Assembly (NCBI GenBank): GCA_023079485.1
Contig: CM041108.1
Span: 2,914,001 to 2,978,000, forward strand
Direction: 5' to 3'
DNA: 64,000 nt
From: Archilochus colubris
Taxonomy: Eukaryota; Chordata; Aves; Apodiformes; Trochilidae
Under the pieces are notes generated by a model. It was not told the origin of the DNA, did no database searches, and saw nothing but the letters and a program-made list of their open reading frames with translations. Shown piece after piece: positions 1-12,769 of the stretch. Made by a program: the position numbers and the translations under genes. The stretch's first letter is position 1, and each line of letters starts with the position of its first letter.

Positions 1-213
1 TGGAGCTGATGGATTTAAGGGGAGCTGAGCACCAGCAGACACCTTTGCTTCCCTTTGGGAAGGGTTTGATGGGGCTGCTTAGACCTGGACAACTGTGGGG
101 TTATTCTCCCCTTACCTCCCTTCCACCTCTGGGCCCCAAAGACACAGGCTGGTTTTCAGGGATGCTGGGATGGCATTTTCCCCTGAAGACTGAAACTATT
201 GGGTGTCCAGCAT
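1..213. other. OPCML intron, left edge
   Basis: Intronic by inference, because the OPCML exon carrying the start of Ig1 was not found before 37099. Nothing further is recognisable here. Confidence 0.6.
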
Positions 214-256
214 CTTTCACAGAACTATAGAATTGTTTTGGTTGGAACCCTCCCTT
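214..256 (-). mobile_element. Degenerate CR1 3'-end fragment
   Basis: The plus strand reads like the complement of the CR1 3' tail: an ACAGAA..ATAGAAT motif followed by GGTTGGAA. Only about 40 bases are recognisable, so this is an old fragment in inverse orientation to the later CR1 copies. Confidence 0.45.
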
Positions 257-3200
257 AACGTGGGGCTGAGATGTTGAGGAGGGTGTGAGTTAGGGCATGA
301 AACCCCAGGAGTGCTGGCACCATCCCCTGGAGCCCACAGAGGTGATGGGCAGGATGAGGTGTGGATGCTGGCATCTTTGGAGGAGTAATTTTGAGGTCTT
401 GGGCAGAAAGGGAGCAGCTTTTAGATGTTCTTGGCTTTGAAAAAGTAGCTTCTGCAACCCAGAGCCTTCTCATTTCTGTCTCACTGATCCCTTCTGCAAA
501 CCTGTGCCCTGATCTGCTAGAGGGCGAGGTGGCAAAGGGAGTGCTAAAAAAGTCAGGAACACAAGAGCAGAAGAGCTGAGGAGATATTTCCAGATGGGTG
601 TGGGTAGGAAAAAGAGAGAGAGAATGCTATTTGCAGCCTGCAATTAAAATAAATCCGAGCAGGAGTGGAGATGGCAGTGCTGAGTCTGTTGATGTGTCTG
701 AAGAAGCAGAACTGGTTCCCCTTGGAGCTGACACCACTGCATGGGTGCCTGCAAGGAGCACCCGGGGGGGTCAGGGAGCAGCATCAGGAGGGACCATGAC
801 CTGTGCAAGCATCTCAGTGGCCACCAATGACTTTGTTTTGGGTGCATGTGTGCACAGGGGCAGGAGGAAGGACAGGGGGTTGAGTTTGTGAGGGGGAGCA
901 TTTGAGGGGGGGATGTAATTGAAGCAAAAAAACCCCAAACCATTTACTGTTGTGAGCACCACCGAGTTGTCAGGTCTTGAGCAGCAGCCAGCACTGCCCT
1001 CAGCATTTTAAGAGGGGAGATGGGGAATGAAAACCCTCCCTTGAGGGGGGTAGAGGATTCACACTCCAACACCCACCCCTGCAAGTTTTAAAAATAACCC
1101 CTTGGTAATCAAGCTGCTGCCATTGTGCTCTCCTGTGCTGCTGGTGCTCATCAGTCCCTTGGGGTATAAATAGCTGCTGACAAAGCCACTCGCTCTTGCT
1201 GTGACATCCCCATCACTGCAGTGGTGGCACAGACATGGGCTGGCACACACAGCCTTGGCATAGACCCCCCAGGAGAAGGCAGCAGCCCCAGGGCTGGGGC
1301 AGCCACCCACCTGTGGGGTGTTGGGAGGGAGAAATGGGAAGGAGATGGAGCAGGGAGCAGGGCTTGCGTGTTGTTTCTTGAAGTCTTTCTCTTTCCTGAG
1401 CTAGAAATGAGCATCTGGTCTGTCAAGTTTTACTCTTCATGTCCTTCCCCATCCTGTATCCTTCAGGCTCAGGGACTTCAGTCCCCCAATATAACAGGAG
1501 AGGAAAGGAGGGAGCTGCTGGGTTTGCCAAGCTTGCAGACCTGGGTTTGCAAACCTCCTCGTGCTGTCTGCAGGACCCAAAGGCAGCAAAGGGAGATGCA
1601 ATCTCCTCCTTTCTTCCCATATGTCAGAAGTTGTTATAGAAAAGAGAGCAATCGATGTCTCTCCGTGTCCACTGCAAGAGAGAACAGGAAGGAATGGGAT
1701 TAATTTGCAGCAGGGAAGATCAAGGTTAGATATTTGGGAATGGCAAGCTCTCTGGTAGTGAGGACAGCAAGAGAGATCGTTGTGTCTGCCTGGTTTTAGG
1801 AGCAAGGGAGGCAAATATCTATCAAGGACAGGCTGGGTCCAGTGGAGCTTGGTTTCCAGGATGAGGTCCTCGTCTTGGCGTCGTCCCTGCCCTCGCTGCT
1901 GTGATATGATGCTTATTAAGGAATTACTTGGGAGAGCAGAGGGGGTGTCTGCAAACTGGCTGCTCGGCAGATTTCCTGTGAAAACTGTCTGCCTGAACTC
2001 CAAATGTCATCAGTCAGCAGCAGCTGAACAGCCTCTCCGAAACCTCCGAGTGGGACGGATGCAGTGGTTCATTACAGCTGTCATCCTCCTGGTGCTTGGC
2101 TTTATTTGTGGCTGTGGTGTTGTGCACAGAGAGCCTCTGCTTTACTTTTTGGGATGTGAAGGCTGGCTCCAGGGGCTGGGAGCTGAGAAAAGTTTCACCT
2201 GAAGGCAGAGGTGGTGTCAGCACCTCCAAGGCTTTCCCAAAGCCGTGCAGGGATAACACAGTTCTGGCAGCCCCGGACCCTTTTTGCAATCCTGGCAAAC
2301 CCAGAACTCTCCCTTGCAGCTTTCTTCCTCACTGTGCCTTGTTTGCAAGACCTTGGAGAAGACGGAGGCTTCACAGAAAGATTGGAAAGGGACCAGGGAT
2401 GAGGAGGGGACAAGGGAGACTTGTGAAGCTGCAGTCTTCATGGCTTGTCTTCCACGGGGTGGTGGTTTGGAGCAGATGGGGTAACCCACGTGTCCCCTCG
2501 GGCAGGTGTCCAGCTGACAGCAGCTCCTCCACTTCAGCAGAACCTTTTTTTACCTCCAAGAGGGAATTTCTTGAGACCTTAGCAATCCCTGTGCAAATGG
2601 AGATTTGCCTGAACTCTTTCCCCATGGCCCATTGCAGGGTTAATGTGTATCCCCACTGCAGTCAGAGAGGGCTAAAATGTGGAGCCAGGAAAGAGGAAAC
2701 CTCATGGGTGGGTGATGAAAGGAGATGCCAGGGGTTAGATGGATGAACAGAGGGAGGATTCAGAGGGGCTACAGAAACACATCAATACATGCATGAGGAA
2801 GGGAGATGAATGAGAAGATTATTTTATGATGGCTCCTGTCTATTATTATCCTGAGTCGGAAGCACAGATCTGGAAAGTCTCCAAACCTGCCCTGGTGCCA
2901 CAGGGTTAATACCAGACCAGTGGCTCCACCAAGATCCTGTGGGCTTGGAGCAGGATTAGGTGAACAGCAGCTGAAATCTGAGGTGGGCAGATAGGGGAGT
3001 GAGAGATAAGAGGGTGAGCAGCAGGGTTAGAGGGCTTCGTGGCTGGGATTAGCAAACCATGATATGGGCTGGAACCAGCTCAGGGGCATCCGAGCAGCAT
3101 TTTTTTATCATTCAGGATGGCTGGAGCCAAGAAGCCTGGATTTGGTTTAGGAGGGAGGAGGGAGCATCTTGTTTATATCACTGGGTAGGGTGGGCTTTCT

Positions 3201-4199
3201 GTTTGTTGTCTGGACTGTCTGGTTTGGGCAGCTGCATCTAAAATCCCTCTCTGTCCCAGAGGTGCTTCAGAAGCTGAAATCTAGCAGAAGTTTGGGAAAC
3301 CTCTGCTGCTCTGGAGCTGCTTTGGATCCTTTACAATAAAGGTCTTGATTGAGTCTCAGGAGCTGGGGAAGTGTTGAAGGATCTTGTTGTGTGTGAATCT
3401 TGAGTTAAGTCCAAAAGGAGAGGTTATTTTGCTGTTTGCTGTAGGTCAGGAGAATAAGATGTGGTGATGCCCAAGCATCTTCAGATGTTACCTGCCACGG
3501 AATGGCCTTTTCTTCTTGTTGAGGTGAAGCAAGTGGCTGACAGGCAGCTACTTGCCATGCTGGAGCATTGCTGCTGCCATTCAGAGGAGGTTGAGCAGCT
3601 CAGGAAAGCTAAAGCAGCACTTCACAACCAGGGGTGAGCCCTGAGACTTGTTGTAAACCACGATCATCAGCTGTGATCCTCCCTGGAAACCTTTGGAGCC
3701 TTTTCCTTTCCCCTGACACCTGAAGCACACCAAACACACCTTTCTCCCTCCATCTCTGCAGCCTGGGAGGATTTTTTCTTTGCAATGACATAGAGGGGGG
3801 AAAACAACAAAAAAACACATCCCAAACCCCAACCAGGTTTGTCTACCAGAGGCAGGAGAGTGGGGCAGCACACAAGGAGGGATGAGCACTCATCACTGTT
3901 TATTCCCCACTTTAATAATCGGCTGATTAAGTTGCATTTTTATTTGGTTTTGGTGGCAATCAGGGCTGTAATACCCACTCACACCTCCTAATTACCATTA
4001 ATTTCTTCAGCTCTGCTCAGCACAGGGGTTGGCAGGGAGTGGGGGTCAATCAGATGGCAGCACTTTGGGTATCACTGAGCCAGGGCAGTGTCCGCTCCTC
4101 AGCTGGGACAGTCAGGGAGGGAGGAATTGGGGAGGAAGGGTGAAAATCCACCTTAAATCCCAGACAAAGGCAAACCCGGCAAAGTGTTGGAGTCAGCAC

Positions 4200-4340
4200 A
4201 ACAGCCGGTGCCGAACCTAATTACCATAACGATGTGAAAGAGCCCAATCAGCAATCTGGGGCTAATCTTTCATGTATTACAGGTCTCTCTTTCAGAGAGC
4301 TCCGCAGCTAAATTCATTTTTAATGAAGATATTCCTAGAC
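4200..4340. promoter_or_regulatory. Candidate conserved non-coding block
   Basis: AT-balanced block with TAATTACCATAACG, CCAATCAGCAATC, GGGGCTAATC and TTTTTAATGAAG motifs of the homeodomain/CCAAT type. It stands out from the G-rich flanks. Composition and motif impression only. Confidence 0.25.
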
Positions 4341-7300
4341 TCACAGATAATTTCCCACCCTTTACAAGGAGGGTATCAGAGCTCATTAAGCGGGTCGTTC
4401 CTCTTTTTATATATATATTTATATATATGTATGTATCTGGGGGGGGTGGTGTATAAATATCCCAGTTGTTTAGGAGGCCAATGCCAGTGCCAGCAGCTGC
4501 GGAGGGAAGAGATTCCCAGTTGCAGGGAGGGAGGGATGCTCACTGCAGAGGGACTGGCTCTTGCCAGGAGAGTTTGCTGCCTGCATCTCCCATGGGTTTA
4601 GATGCTTTCTCCCTCTCCTGCTGTGGCCAGCATATACAAAAATAAAATAAAAAGCAGGAAGCAGGGGGAGGGAGGCGGTGGTGGCAGCAGGGAGTGTGAG
4701 GATGGGTCAAAGTGATGGGTACAGTTATTGCATCCTCAGCTATGGCTGTGGAGGGACTCTAATTGTCTTGTTGCTCCAATAGTGATTTCCTGCACTGCTT
4801 TCTAAAGTGCTGTCACGTGGAATCTGGCTGGAAATTAATGGGGAAGCTGAGGCTGACCTGCAGAGGATGAGATATTTTGGGAAGGGAGCGGGGTGATCTG
4901 CTCCCACTCCCCATGGTGTTTGTCTCCTTGGGATCTTAGCTTTCATGGTGAGCAGGAGAGGGGGGGGGAGAAAATGGGGAGATTGACTTTAATGCATTGG
5001 ACATCTGTCTCCTGACAGGAGGAGGACAGGGAGGGTTTATTTCCAATTATCTCTGTAGATGGGGCCAAATCCCAAGAGGGGATGAGGGAAACTGCAAGTC
5101 AAAATGAGGCCGGGGAATTGCAAGGGAGAAAGAGGAGCAGTGATGGGGCTTGTCCAGAGCTGTGTCTACAAGAGCTGTCGTGCTCAATTATAACCTGCCC
5201 AAAGGGGAGAGTCTTTGAACTGGAGGGAAGAAGCTCTTGCTGTGTGCCTGGGAGCAGGAGGGTGTCTGAAGTCTGTGTCTGATGTCGTTGCAAGGCTGGG
5301 TTTTCTCCTGGGCGATTCGTTCCCAAGTCTTTGTTTGAGCATTGACAGTACTGGGAGCTCCTGGCCTCTTGGGAAGCTGTAAACTTGAAGATGGAAAGGA
5401 CTCTGGAGCAGAAAGCTCTTTGAACTCTGGAGCAGAGATGTTTTAGGTCTGATCCCTCTCCTCGCAGGAACTCACCTTGGCCCATGGCTGAGCTGGACTC
5501 TTACCTTTAGGTGGCCAAATTTCCTGCTTCTCCAGCACCTCCTTCCACCTTGCAAGGGAAGTTTGGTTTCTTCTGAGACTCATTTCCAGCCTTGGGGGTT
5601 ACAAGCAGCATGTGGATGTCAGGGGAGATGGGGGGCAAAAAAGGCTTTTGCTCAAGGAAGGACCATAAGTTTATGGAGAAAATGTGTTGGTGAGGGTGCT
5701 GGGAGTTTGGGCATCCTGGGGAAATTCCTTCCTTCTTCAGCCCATCCTGAGGAGCTCCCAGGGTGAGAACAACCAGAGGCTGCAAGGCAGCAAGGGGTTG
5801 AAGAGGTCAAGGAGTTAGATGGTGGCAGAAATCTGCAGGGATAATGAACACAACCAGGGATGTTTTTCTGTCCCTGGAGTGGGGCATTGACCTGTGCTTA
5901 GAGTAGCTGAAGCTTTTACAGTCAAACAGGTAGGAAATCACATCCTTGGGAGGTTCAGAAGTAAGAGAGAAACAGGAGGAGAGGGAAGAGTGGCCAGAGC
6001 CTCTTGGAGGACTTTGGATCAGATCCACTACTATTTTCCTTATTTTCCTCATCCATGTTCACTTTAAGAGTCCTCAAAGGGTTGCCCAAGGAGCTTTAGT
6101 TGGACTTGGCTGGAGTTTTGGGAAGGTCTGAAGCTTTCCAGACCTGTGCATTGACCATCAGTCTGTTGTCTTCTGTACTATGGATGTTTGGTGTCCAAAC
6201 CAGGTCTGGATTCATAGCTGTGACCAAAAAGTAGTTCCTCCTGTTGGACCTAGAGGTGTTCCTTTTGGAGTGGGTATTAAAAACCCTGGAGTTTTACTGG
6301 GGCTGGGCTAAAAATCCCTCCTTGGGCTGGTGTTTGCAATTTGAAAGTGAGCCCAGGAGTGAATAGTTGGTGTGGTGGCAGCTGTAACTAACTAGCTGCT
6401 GTAACCAGGTGGGTATTATGGATTAATTCAGTAATTGGTCCATCTGGAGCACCTACTTACCATATGAATTTATCTACATGCCTCCTAATGTCTTGAAAGG
6501 AGCTTTAGGTGGATGCATGCAAACTGCAAGGAAGAGAAAACTTGGGAGAGCTTTTTTAGCAAGGAGATGGAGACAAGGAAGGTCCTGGGATGAGCCATCA
6601 GGTATGATGGTAAAGGGTTACTCTGGAGCAGATCCATTTTGCATCTGGCATCAGCCCCACAGCTTCTCAGTGGGGTGATTTTCTTATATTATTTTTAAGA
6701 TAGGGTGTTACTCTGTTGCCTGCTGTGTTTGGAGACCCATGGCAGGTGCTGACCTTCCAAGTCTTTTTGTGATTAAAACTTTTATTAATTTCCTGTGGGG
6801 CTGTAGACACTGTGAGGCTGTAAAGTGTTGGGAGTTCATTAACACGTGGGGCTTTAATTAGTTGGCAAGAAACCTCTCTTTGTCCTGATTTGACTAAGGA
6901 AGAAAAAATAAAGGAGAAAGTGTGAGAAAAAAAAAAATAGAGAAATAAGAGGAGAGAAAATGTTGTTGAAGTAAAAATAGTTGCAGCAAAGGTCTTCACA
7001 GTGGGAATGGATTTCAAGGCTCCAGTGGACTTATCCCAATGGATTTATCAACCACAAGTGATGGACCTTTATATAGAGATGCTGAGACATGCTCCCAGGG
7101 TATCATCCCACTGGTACCTGGAATAGTGTCAGGAAGAGGAGAGGGTGAACCCATGTGAGAGCCCCACAGGGTGGTACCCGTGGGTGTGGGTTGGCACCTT
7201 TGCAAACCCAGCTGCCCCCAGCACTGGGGCTTGACCTTTCATCTCTCCTTTTGTGCATTGGACATCACTGTTGGAGCAGATTTAGATGGAGCAGGGAGCA

Positions 7301-8394
7301 GCATGGGGCAGGGCAGCAGGTGGGGGGGGGGTTTAGCCCTGGGTGGGAGCAAGCAGGCAACACGTGGCCCTTTAATTTATTTAAACCTCGGTTGGAATAA
7401 TATATGTTTGATTGCCCAGTTGATCTATCTGTGACAACTGTTAAAACACATGTGCATTGATTTTCTTTGAGGAGCGTATTTCTAAGGGTAATTTAATAGT
7501 GGTATTGAGCATCACTCTTACTGGGCAGGGAAAAGGCAGAGGGAGGGGCTGGGGGGATTAGATGAAGAAGAGAGAGACACTAATGGTGTTTCTGCAATGC
7601 AATTGCTTAGGTCAGTGAAAAGCTGTCACAGTTTAATGCACTCACTTGTTGGGAGTGTTATCATATAGAGGATTAAGCCATTCCAAAACATGAAAACAAG
7701 AGCAGCTTGTTAGAGGGGGAAGCTGTTAAAGAGCTGCTGCAAAGTTCTGCGTGGAGGGAGTTACCTTGGGCTTCTCCCTGCTGCTGGGAGCTCTGTGAGG
7801 TTGCAGGGATCCTCTTGTTCTGGCGAGTCCTCATCCCTCATCCTTTTTCCTGGAGGAGCTGAGCCGTGGTGTTTGCACGGAGATCCAAAAAGGTTGTAAG
7901 GCAATAGGCACAGAAAGGTTGGAGCTTGGCTGTGGGTAAATCCAGGCATATGTCTTGGCTTCAAGCTGAGCCCTGATGTGCTGCTGTGTCTTGCTGTAAT
8001 GACTGACTTTGTTAGCAGCTGAATCTCGGGCTCTTTTAGGCAAGTTCTCCATCTGCCAGGGAGAGCAAGTCCAATATTCACAAGTCGTCTTCCCAGAGCC
8101 TTAGCAAGTTTGCATTTAAGCTCTCTTTGAGGTTGTATTTTAGTTTATCCCCTCACTAGCATGTAAGCTCCTCTCTACCATGTGTAATATTTAGTCCTCA
8201 AGCCAGTCGAGTTTGAAATGTCAAAAACCATGGAGCATCTCCTCCTTCTTCCCAGGAGACAGTTGTACAGCCCTGTAGAGCTTGGCATGGAGAAGGTTTT
8301 CTGTATTTACACTTGACCTAAATTCTCTCCCTCTCAAATAGCCATAGTTTTAGCCCTCTGGCACCTATACCTCTTCTTTAGGGTTTCTTACAAG

Positions 8395-8700
8395 TGAAAT
8401 ACAGGTTGCAATAATTCGGGTACATTTATACATAACTTAAGCAGGCTATAAATCCTGCTGGTTGACAAGGTTATTGTTATCTGGCTTCCGCCATGACCCA
8501 CTGTTAAAATACATGACATAAATTACACAGAACATATCATACAACCCATTTTTCCTTGTATGAAGCCTGATAAATATTAATGGCCCATTGCTGTAGCTTT
8601 GTACTGCGGTAGTATTGGAGTCAATGAGGTTGATCCGAGGCACGATAATTGCTGGTGGACATGGACCCTGGGCAGCTGCTGAATTAACTCTCTTTCCAAG
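8395..8700. promoter_or_regulatory. Candidate conserved non-coding block
   Basis: A 300-base AT-balanced stretch with dense TAAATTA, GATAAATATTAATGG and scattered CpGs, free of repeats and simple sequence. This kind of block in a long neuronal-gene intron is often a conserved enhancer. No alignment could be made. Confidence 0.28.
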
Positions 8701-8984
8701 CATGATGAGTTTCTATAGCTGAGGATTGTGTCTCAGGGGTGGGGTTTTTGGCCTCTGATGTTTTGAACTCCATCACAGACTCAGGCTGGTTGAGAAGAGT
8801 CCACCTAAGACTCTTCCCGTTTCTTTGAAACTGATTTGTCCTGATTTGTCCTGTGTAATACTAATTGCACGAGTGCACCCTTTCTTTGGGGTGTCACCTC
8901 TGTCCCCAGACCCACATCTGCTCTTCCCCATGCCCTTGGGACCCGTGGCCCTGCACCCCTTTTATCTCCCCCATCGAAATTCAC

Positions 8985-9180
8985 GGCGCCTGCCTCCTGT
9001 AAATGGCACTTTATCTGCTGGAAATGTGAATCCGGTCGGCAGCGTTGGCTCTGTCATGCTTATCAGAAATACATTATCAGGTGGGGATTAGACAGAGCCT
9101 CACACTCCTGTTGCTGTCCACGCCAGGTGAATAATGAATAATGAAAATTCCTGGGACCAGAGACAAACGTACTTGACAGG
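8985..9180. promoter_or_regulatory. Candidate conserved non-coding block
   Basis: Contains TTATCTGC, TGCTTATCAG, CATTATCAGG (GATA-like) and GAATAATGAATAATGAAAATT, with several CpGs. It is unlike the surrounding C/T-rich sequence. Inference from composition only. Confidence 0.25.
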
Positions 9181-12100
9181 CAGGGAAGCACCCGCGCCTG
9201 CCTTTCACTCACTTTAATGTGACAAACTTGGCTCCTTCAGAAATCTTTCCACTCCATTCACCATGCTGTGGCTTGTTCTGGTTTTTTCTTTTCTCTTTCT
9301 CTCCCCCCGCCTCCCCTCCCAGCCTCTGAGCCCCTTTGCCATAGAGAAGGAGAGGGTGAGGATGGATTTGGGAGGCTACCACCCTATAACTACCCCTCAG
9401 CCTGCTGCAGACCACCTCAGGTCAGCTCAGCTCCTGTTAGGGACACTGTGTGATTTGGGTCCTTATCATATTTTAAACTTTGATGTTGATGATGTAGTTA
9501 ATTATAAGGTTTCAGGAGAGGACAGAGCATGGCAGAAATGCTTCTCTGCTCACACAGCCTTCGATTCTGCAGCCACACTGAGTTTGGTGCAGGTGAGAGG
9601 GAATGGATCGTGTCTCCAAGCACCTTGGTCCTGCATCCTTCAGTGCTGACCTTCCACAACCCCTCTGGTTTTGCTCCCTGCTCCCCCAGGCACTGCAGAC
9701 ATCCCAGTTGTCTTGAGCACTTGCCCTTTTCTCAAGGTGGGTGGATGCTGCATTTTATTCTGTCTCATACCATCTGCAGCATCTCTCTCACCTCCCCTTC
9801 CTTGGACACGGAGAGACAACGTGCTTTTCCTGGGGCTGGTCATCCTCTCTTTTGGCTTTGCTCCTTAACATGGTCAACATATGACAGGTCCTGCTGCAGC
9901 CTTTGGGTGCTCAGAGAGGTTTCCAGCCATCACTGTCCTCCTGGGCTGTGTTTCTGGTGTACATTTCACATTGACAGACAGATGAACGTGGGGTAGGTGG
10001 TAATGCACAGCCTGGTGCAGGGGCTCTGAAGCTCCTGGGTGGGCTGGAGCTTCCACCAGGGCTCTGTAGCTTAGATAGGTCCCCTAAATGTGGGGGCCAG
10101 GGGAGGAGGGGGTTTCTTCATGCCCAGATAGGGGATTTTTCATAGCACTCAGGTTTGGCCTGCCTCTTGTCTCATGTAAATCAGCTGTGGCTGTGCTATC
10201 TGTAAAGGCTGTCTACACGAGATGCCACTCCAGCAGTGGGTTGTTGTGGGGTTGGGTTTTGTTTTGTTTGGTTTTTGTTGTTTTTTTTCCCTGCAGTTGT
10301 CATCTAGAAGCATACAATAAATTTTATGGACCCGGGTTTATCAAGCACAGAGGATGAGGGATTGAGCTGCCTGGCTTGAATCTGAAGCTGATGTTCTGGA
10401 GAGAACGAGAGCTCTCAGACGAGCGCTTCGATCACTCACTACCCACTTGCTGGAGGAAGGAAGGCAAATGACCGTGTCCCAAGCTGGGGGGGAGCAGAGA
10501 GCTCTGGTGCCAGCCATCCCCCCCACCTTCTCCTTGTCTGTCACTGCTGACATCTGTCTCTTTCCCATCCCAACACATCCAGCCTGCTGCTGGGAGGACA
10601 TCTCTGCACGGGTGGTGACAGTCTTCCAGGATGCCTTACACCAACTCCCTGCCTCCAGCTCATCCCCCCCAGCTCCACCCAGCAGGGAGGGGGGGGAAAG
10701 GAGTCGTGAGCCCACAGCACATCTGCTGCACAGTGTGAGGCTTTGCCAGCGAGATCCCTGCTAATTAATGTCAAACTTATTTTAGCAAATAACACACATT
10801 ATCTCGTCCTGCGGAAGGGGTTGGTGCCAACACCGAGCGCAGTGGCTCCGGGGAGGATGCAGCTCCGATGTGTTTTGGGTTTTGGGATGTGCTGGGGACT
10901 GCTAATGTTTGAAGGGATGACATAAAAATGCTCCTGGGGTTTCCTGCCTGGGACTCTTGGCCAAACACATAGTCCTGGCCATGCTTTCGTAATTGTGAAA
11001 CCCGTTTGTGCTGCTGGCTGGAGCAAGGACAGACTTTGGTCTCGCGGTGTGCTCCTTTGGTCTTTGGCTGTAGCAAGAGGTTTGTTTGCTTTTCCCTTCA
11101 AGCACATGATCCTCCTCATGTAGGGAAGCTGGAGGACAAGGCAGAGCAAGCCCCACTTCTCTCACCTCTCCCAGGGCTTTAATACTCAGCAACTCCTGCT
11201 TTCAGGGAGATCTGCCAAAGCACAGCTAGTTGACCACTACCCTGATTCCCTGACTATCATGGAGCAGAAGATGAGCTGGTGATTTATTATTAAGGCCAGA
11301 AAAAAAAAGAAATCGGTCTCTGGCAATGCTAGCAGGGTCGCTTCTGAAAGCTGAGACAGCTCACCTGGTTTAGCAGAGCTAATATTTCAAAGATTGCCAC
11401 TGTTAGCTGGCTATTATCATCCCCATTTTTCTTACGAGTCGATGGAGGCAGGGGGAGAAAACAAGCACGGTATTTACAGCCAGCCAAGAAAAAAAAAAAT
11501 TGGCAGATATCCTGGTGCTGAGCCCTGGGCTTAGACCCGTTTGCCTCTAATGTCTTTGAAGTGATGGCTGAAGGGACCTACTCCCTCTTTACCCCGTGTC
11601 CAGCCTGGAGGACACACTCTCTGTTGTGCTCTAGCTGGAGGTGCAGGGAGAGCCACAGGAAAACTGAAGAAATTTGGGATTAGAGCTCAGAGGAGAATTT
11701 CCTTTTCCCCAGCAGAAAAAGGCTGCCTTTGTCAAGAGAGATGCTGACGTGTGAAACATCTGTTCTGTGCTAAAAAAAGGGGGGAAAAAGGCGTAGAGGA
11801 GCAAAAACTCTCTAGAATAATATATAATAATATCCTCCTCCCCTCGCTTGTTAGCTATCAAAATGGGGGGAAAAAAATTAAAAATTGTTAGCAAATGGGG
11901 TGAAAAAAAAATCACAGATACATGAGTAAACCAGATACAATTATTTTTCTGTCTGGGCAGCTGATGTTTTGGCTTTTGTTTCATTTGTGGATGTTAGAAT
12001 TGGTAAGGGGAAGATAACGTAACGTCTGGACTGGTGGAATGCCAACAAAACTGGCACGGGGAGATCACTTGGACTGAATTCATTACAGCTTGAGGAGTAG

Positions 12101-12202
12101 GCTGGTCATGAAAATTACTCTGCTTTCAGTGCCAGGCTGAGCACTCCTGACCTGCTTGGTCAGAGGTTGTCTGTGTAACCCCAAATCAGCCCCATTTGCA
12201 TT

Positions 12203-12769
12203 AAGGGATTCTGCCCCTGTGCTCAGCTCTGGTGAGGCCACAGCTTGAGTCCTGTGTCCAGTTCTGGGCCCCTCAGCTCAGGAAGGAGATTGAGGTGCTG
12301 GCGCAGGTCCAGAGTAGAGCAAGGAGGCTGTGAAGGGATCCAGCAGAATTGCTGTGAGGAAGGGCTGAGGGAGCTGGGGGTGTTGAGGATGGAGAAGAGG
12401 AGGCTCAGGGGAGACCTCATCACTCTCTCCAACTCCCTGAAAGGAGGTTGGAGCCAGGGGGGGGTTGGGCTCTTTTCCCAGGCAACTCTCAGCAAGACAA
12501 GAGGGCAGGGTCTCAAGTTGTGCCAGGGGAGGTTTAGATTGGAGATGAGAAAGAATTTCTTTCTGGAGAGGGTGATCAGGCATTGGAATGGGCTGCCCAG
12601 GGAAGTAGTGGATTCTCCGTGTCTGGAGATCTTTCCAAAGAGCCTGGATGTGGCACTGAGTGCCATGGGCTGGGAACCACGGGGGGAGTGGATCAAGGGT
12701 TGGACTTGATGAGCTCTGAGGTCCCTTCCAACCCAGCCCATTCTGTGATTCTGTGATTCTATGATTCTG
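12203..12769 (+). mobile_element. CR1 LINE, 5'-truncated, 3' end intact
   Basis: Matches the CR1 copies at 14600 and 28193 base for base over most of its length, ending in the avian CR1 tail of GATTCTGTGATTCTATGATT type. It covers the C-terminal part of ORF2 (reverse transcriptase protein): [17 protein letters not shown] and [19 protein letters not shown] blocks in frame for most of the length. The 5' end is truncated, as usual. The segment near 12305-12360 is diverged relative to copy 2. Confidence 0.93.

Larger units (their letters stand above)
257..12202. other. OPCML intron, unique and low-complexity DNA
   Basis: About 12 kb of G-rich intron with no exon I can recognise. It contains a TA microsatellite at 4405-4433 with a G run after it. 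AT-rich blocks resembling conserved elements lie at 3895-4015, 4200-4340, 8395-8700 and 8985-9180. A-rich runs occur at about 6920-6940 and 11300-11890. Open frames on both strands lack any domain. Confidence 0.6.

Noticed and set aside
12245..12709. Open frames of 130-170 residues at 12.2, 14.8 and 28.2 kb as host genes
   Set aside because: They are the C-terminal part of CR1 ORF2 in 5'-truncated LINE copies.
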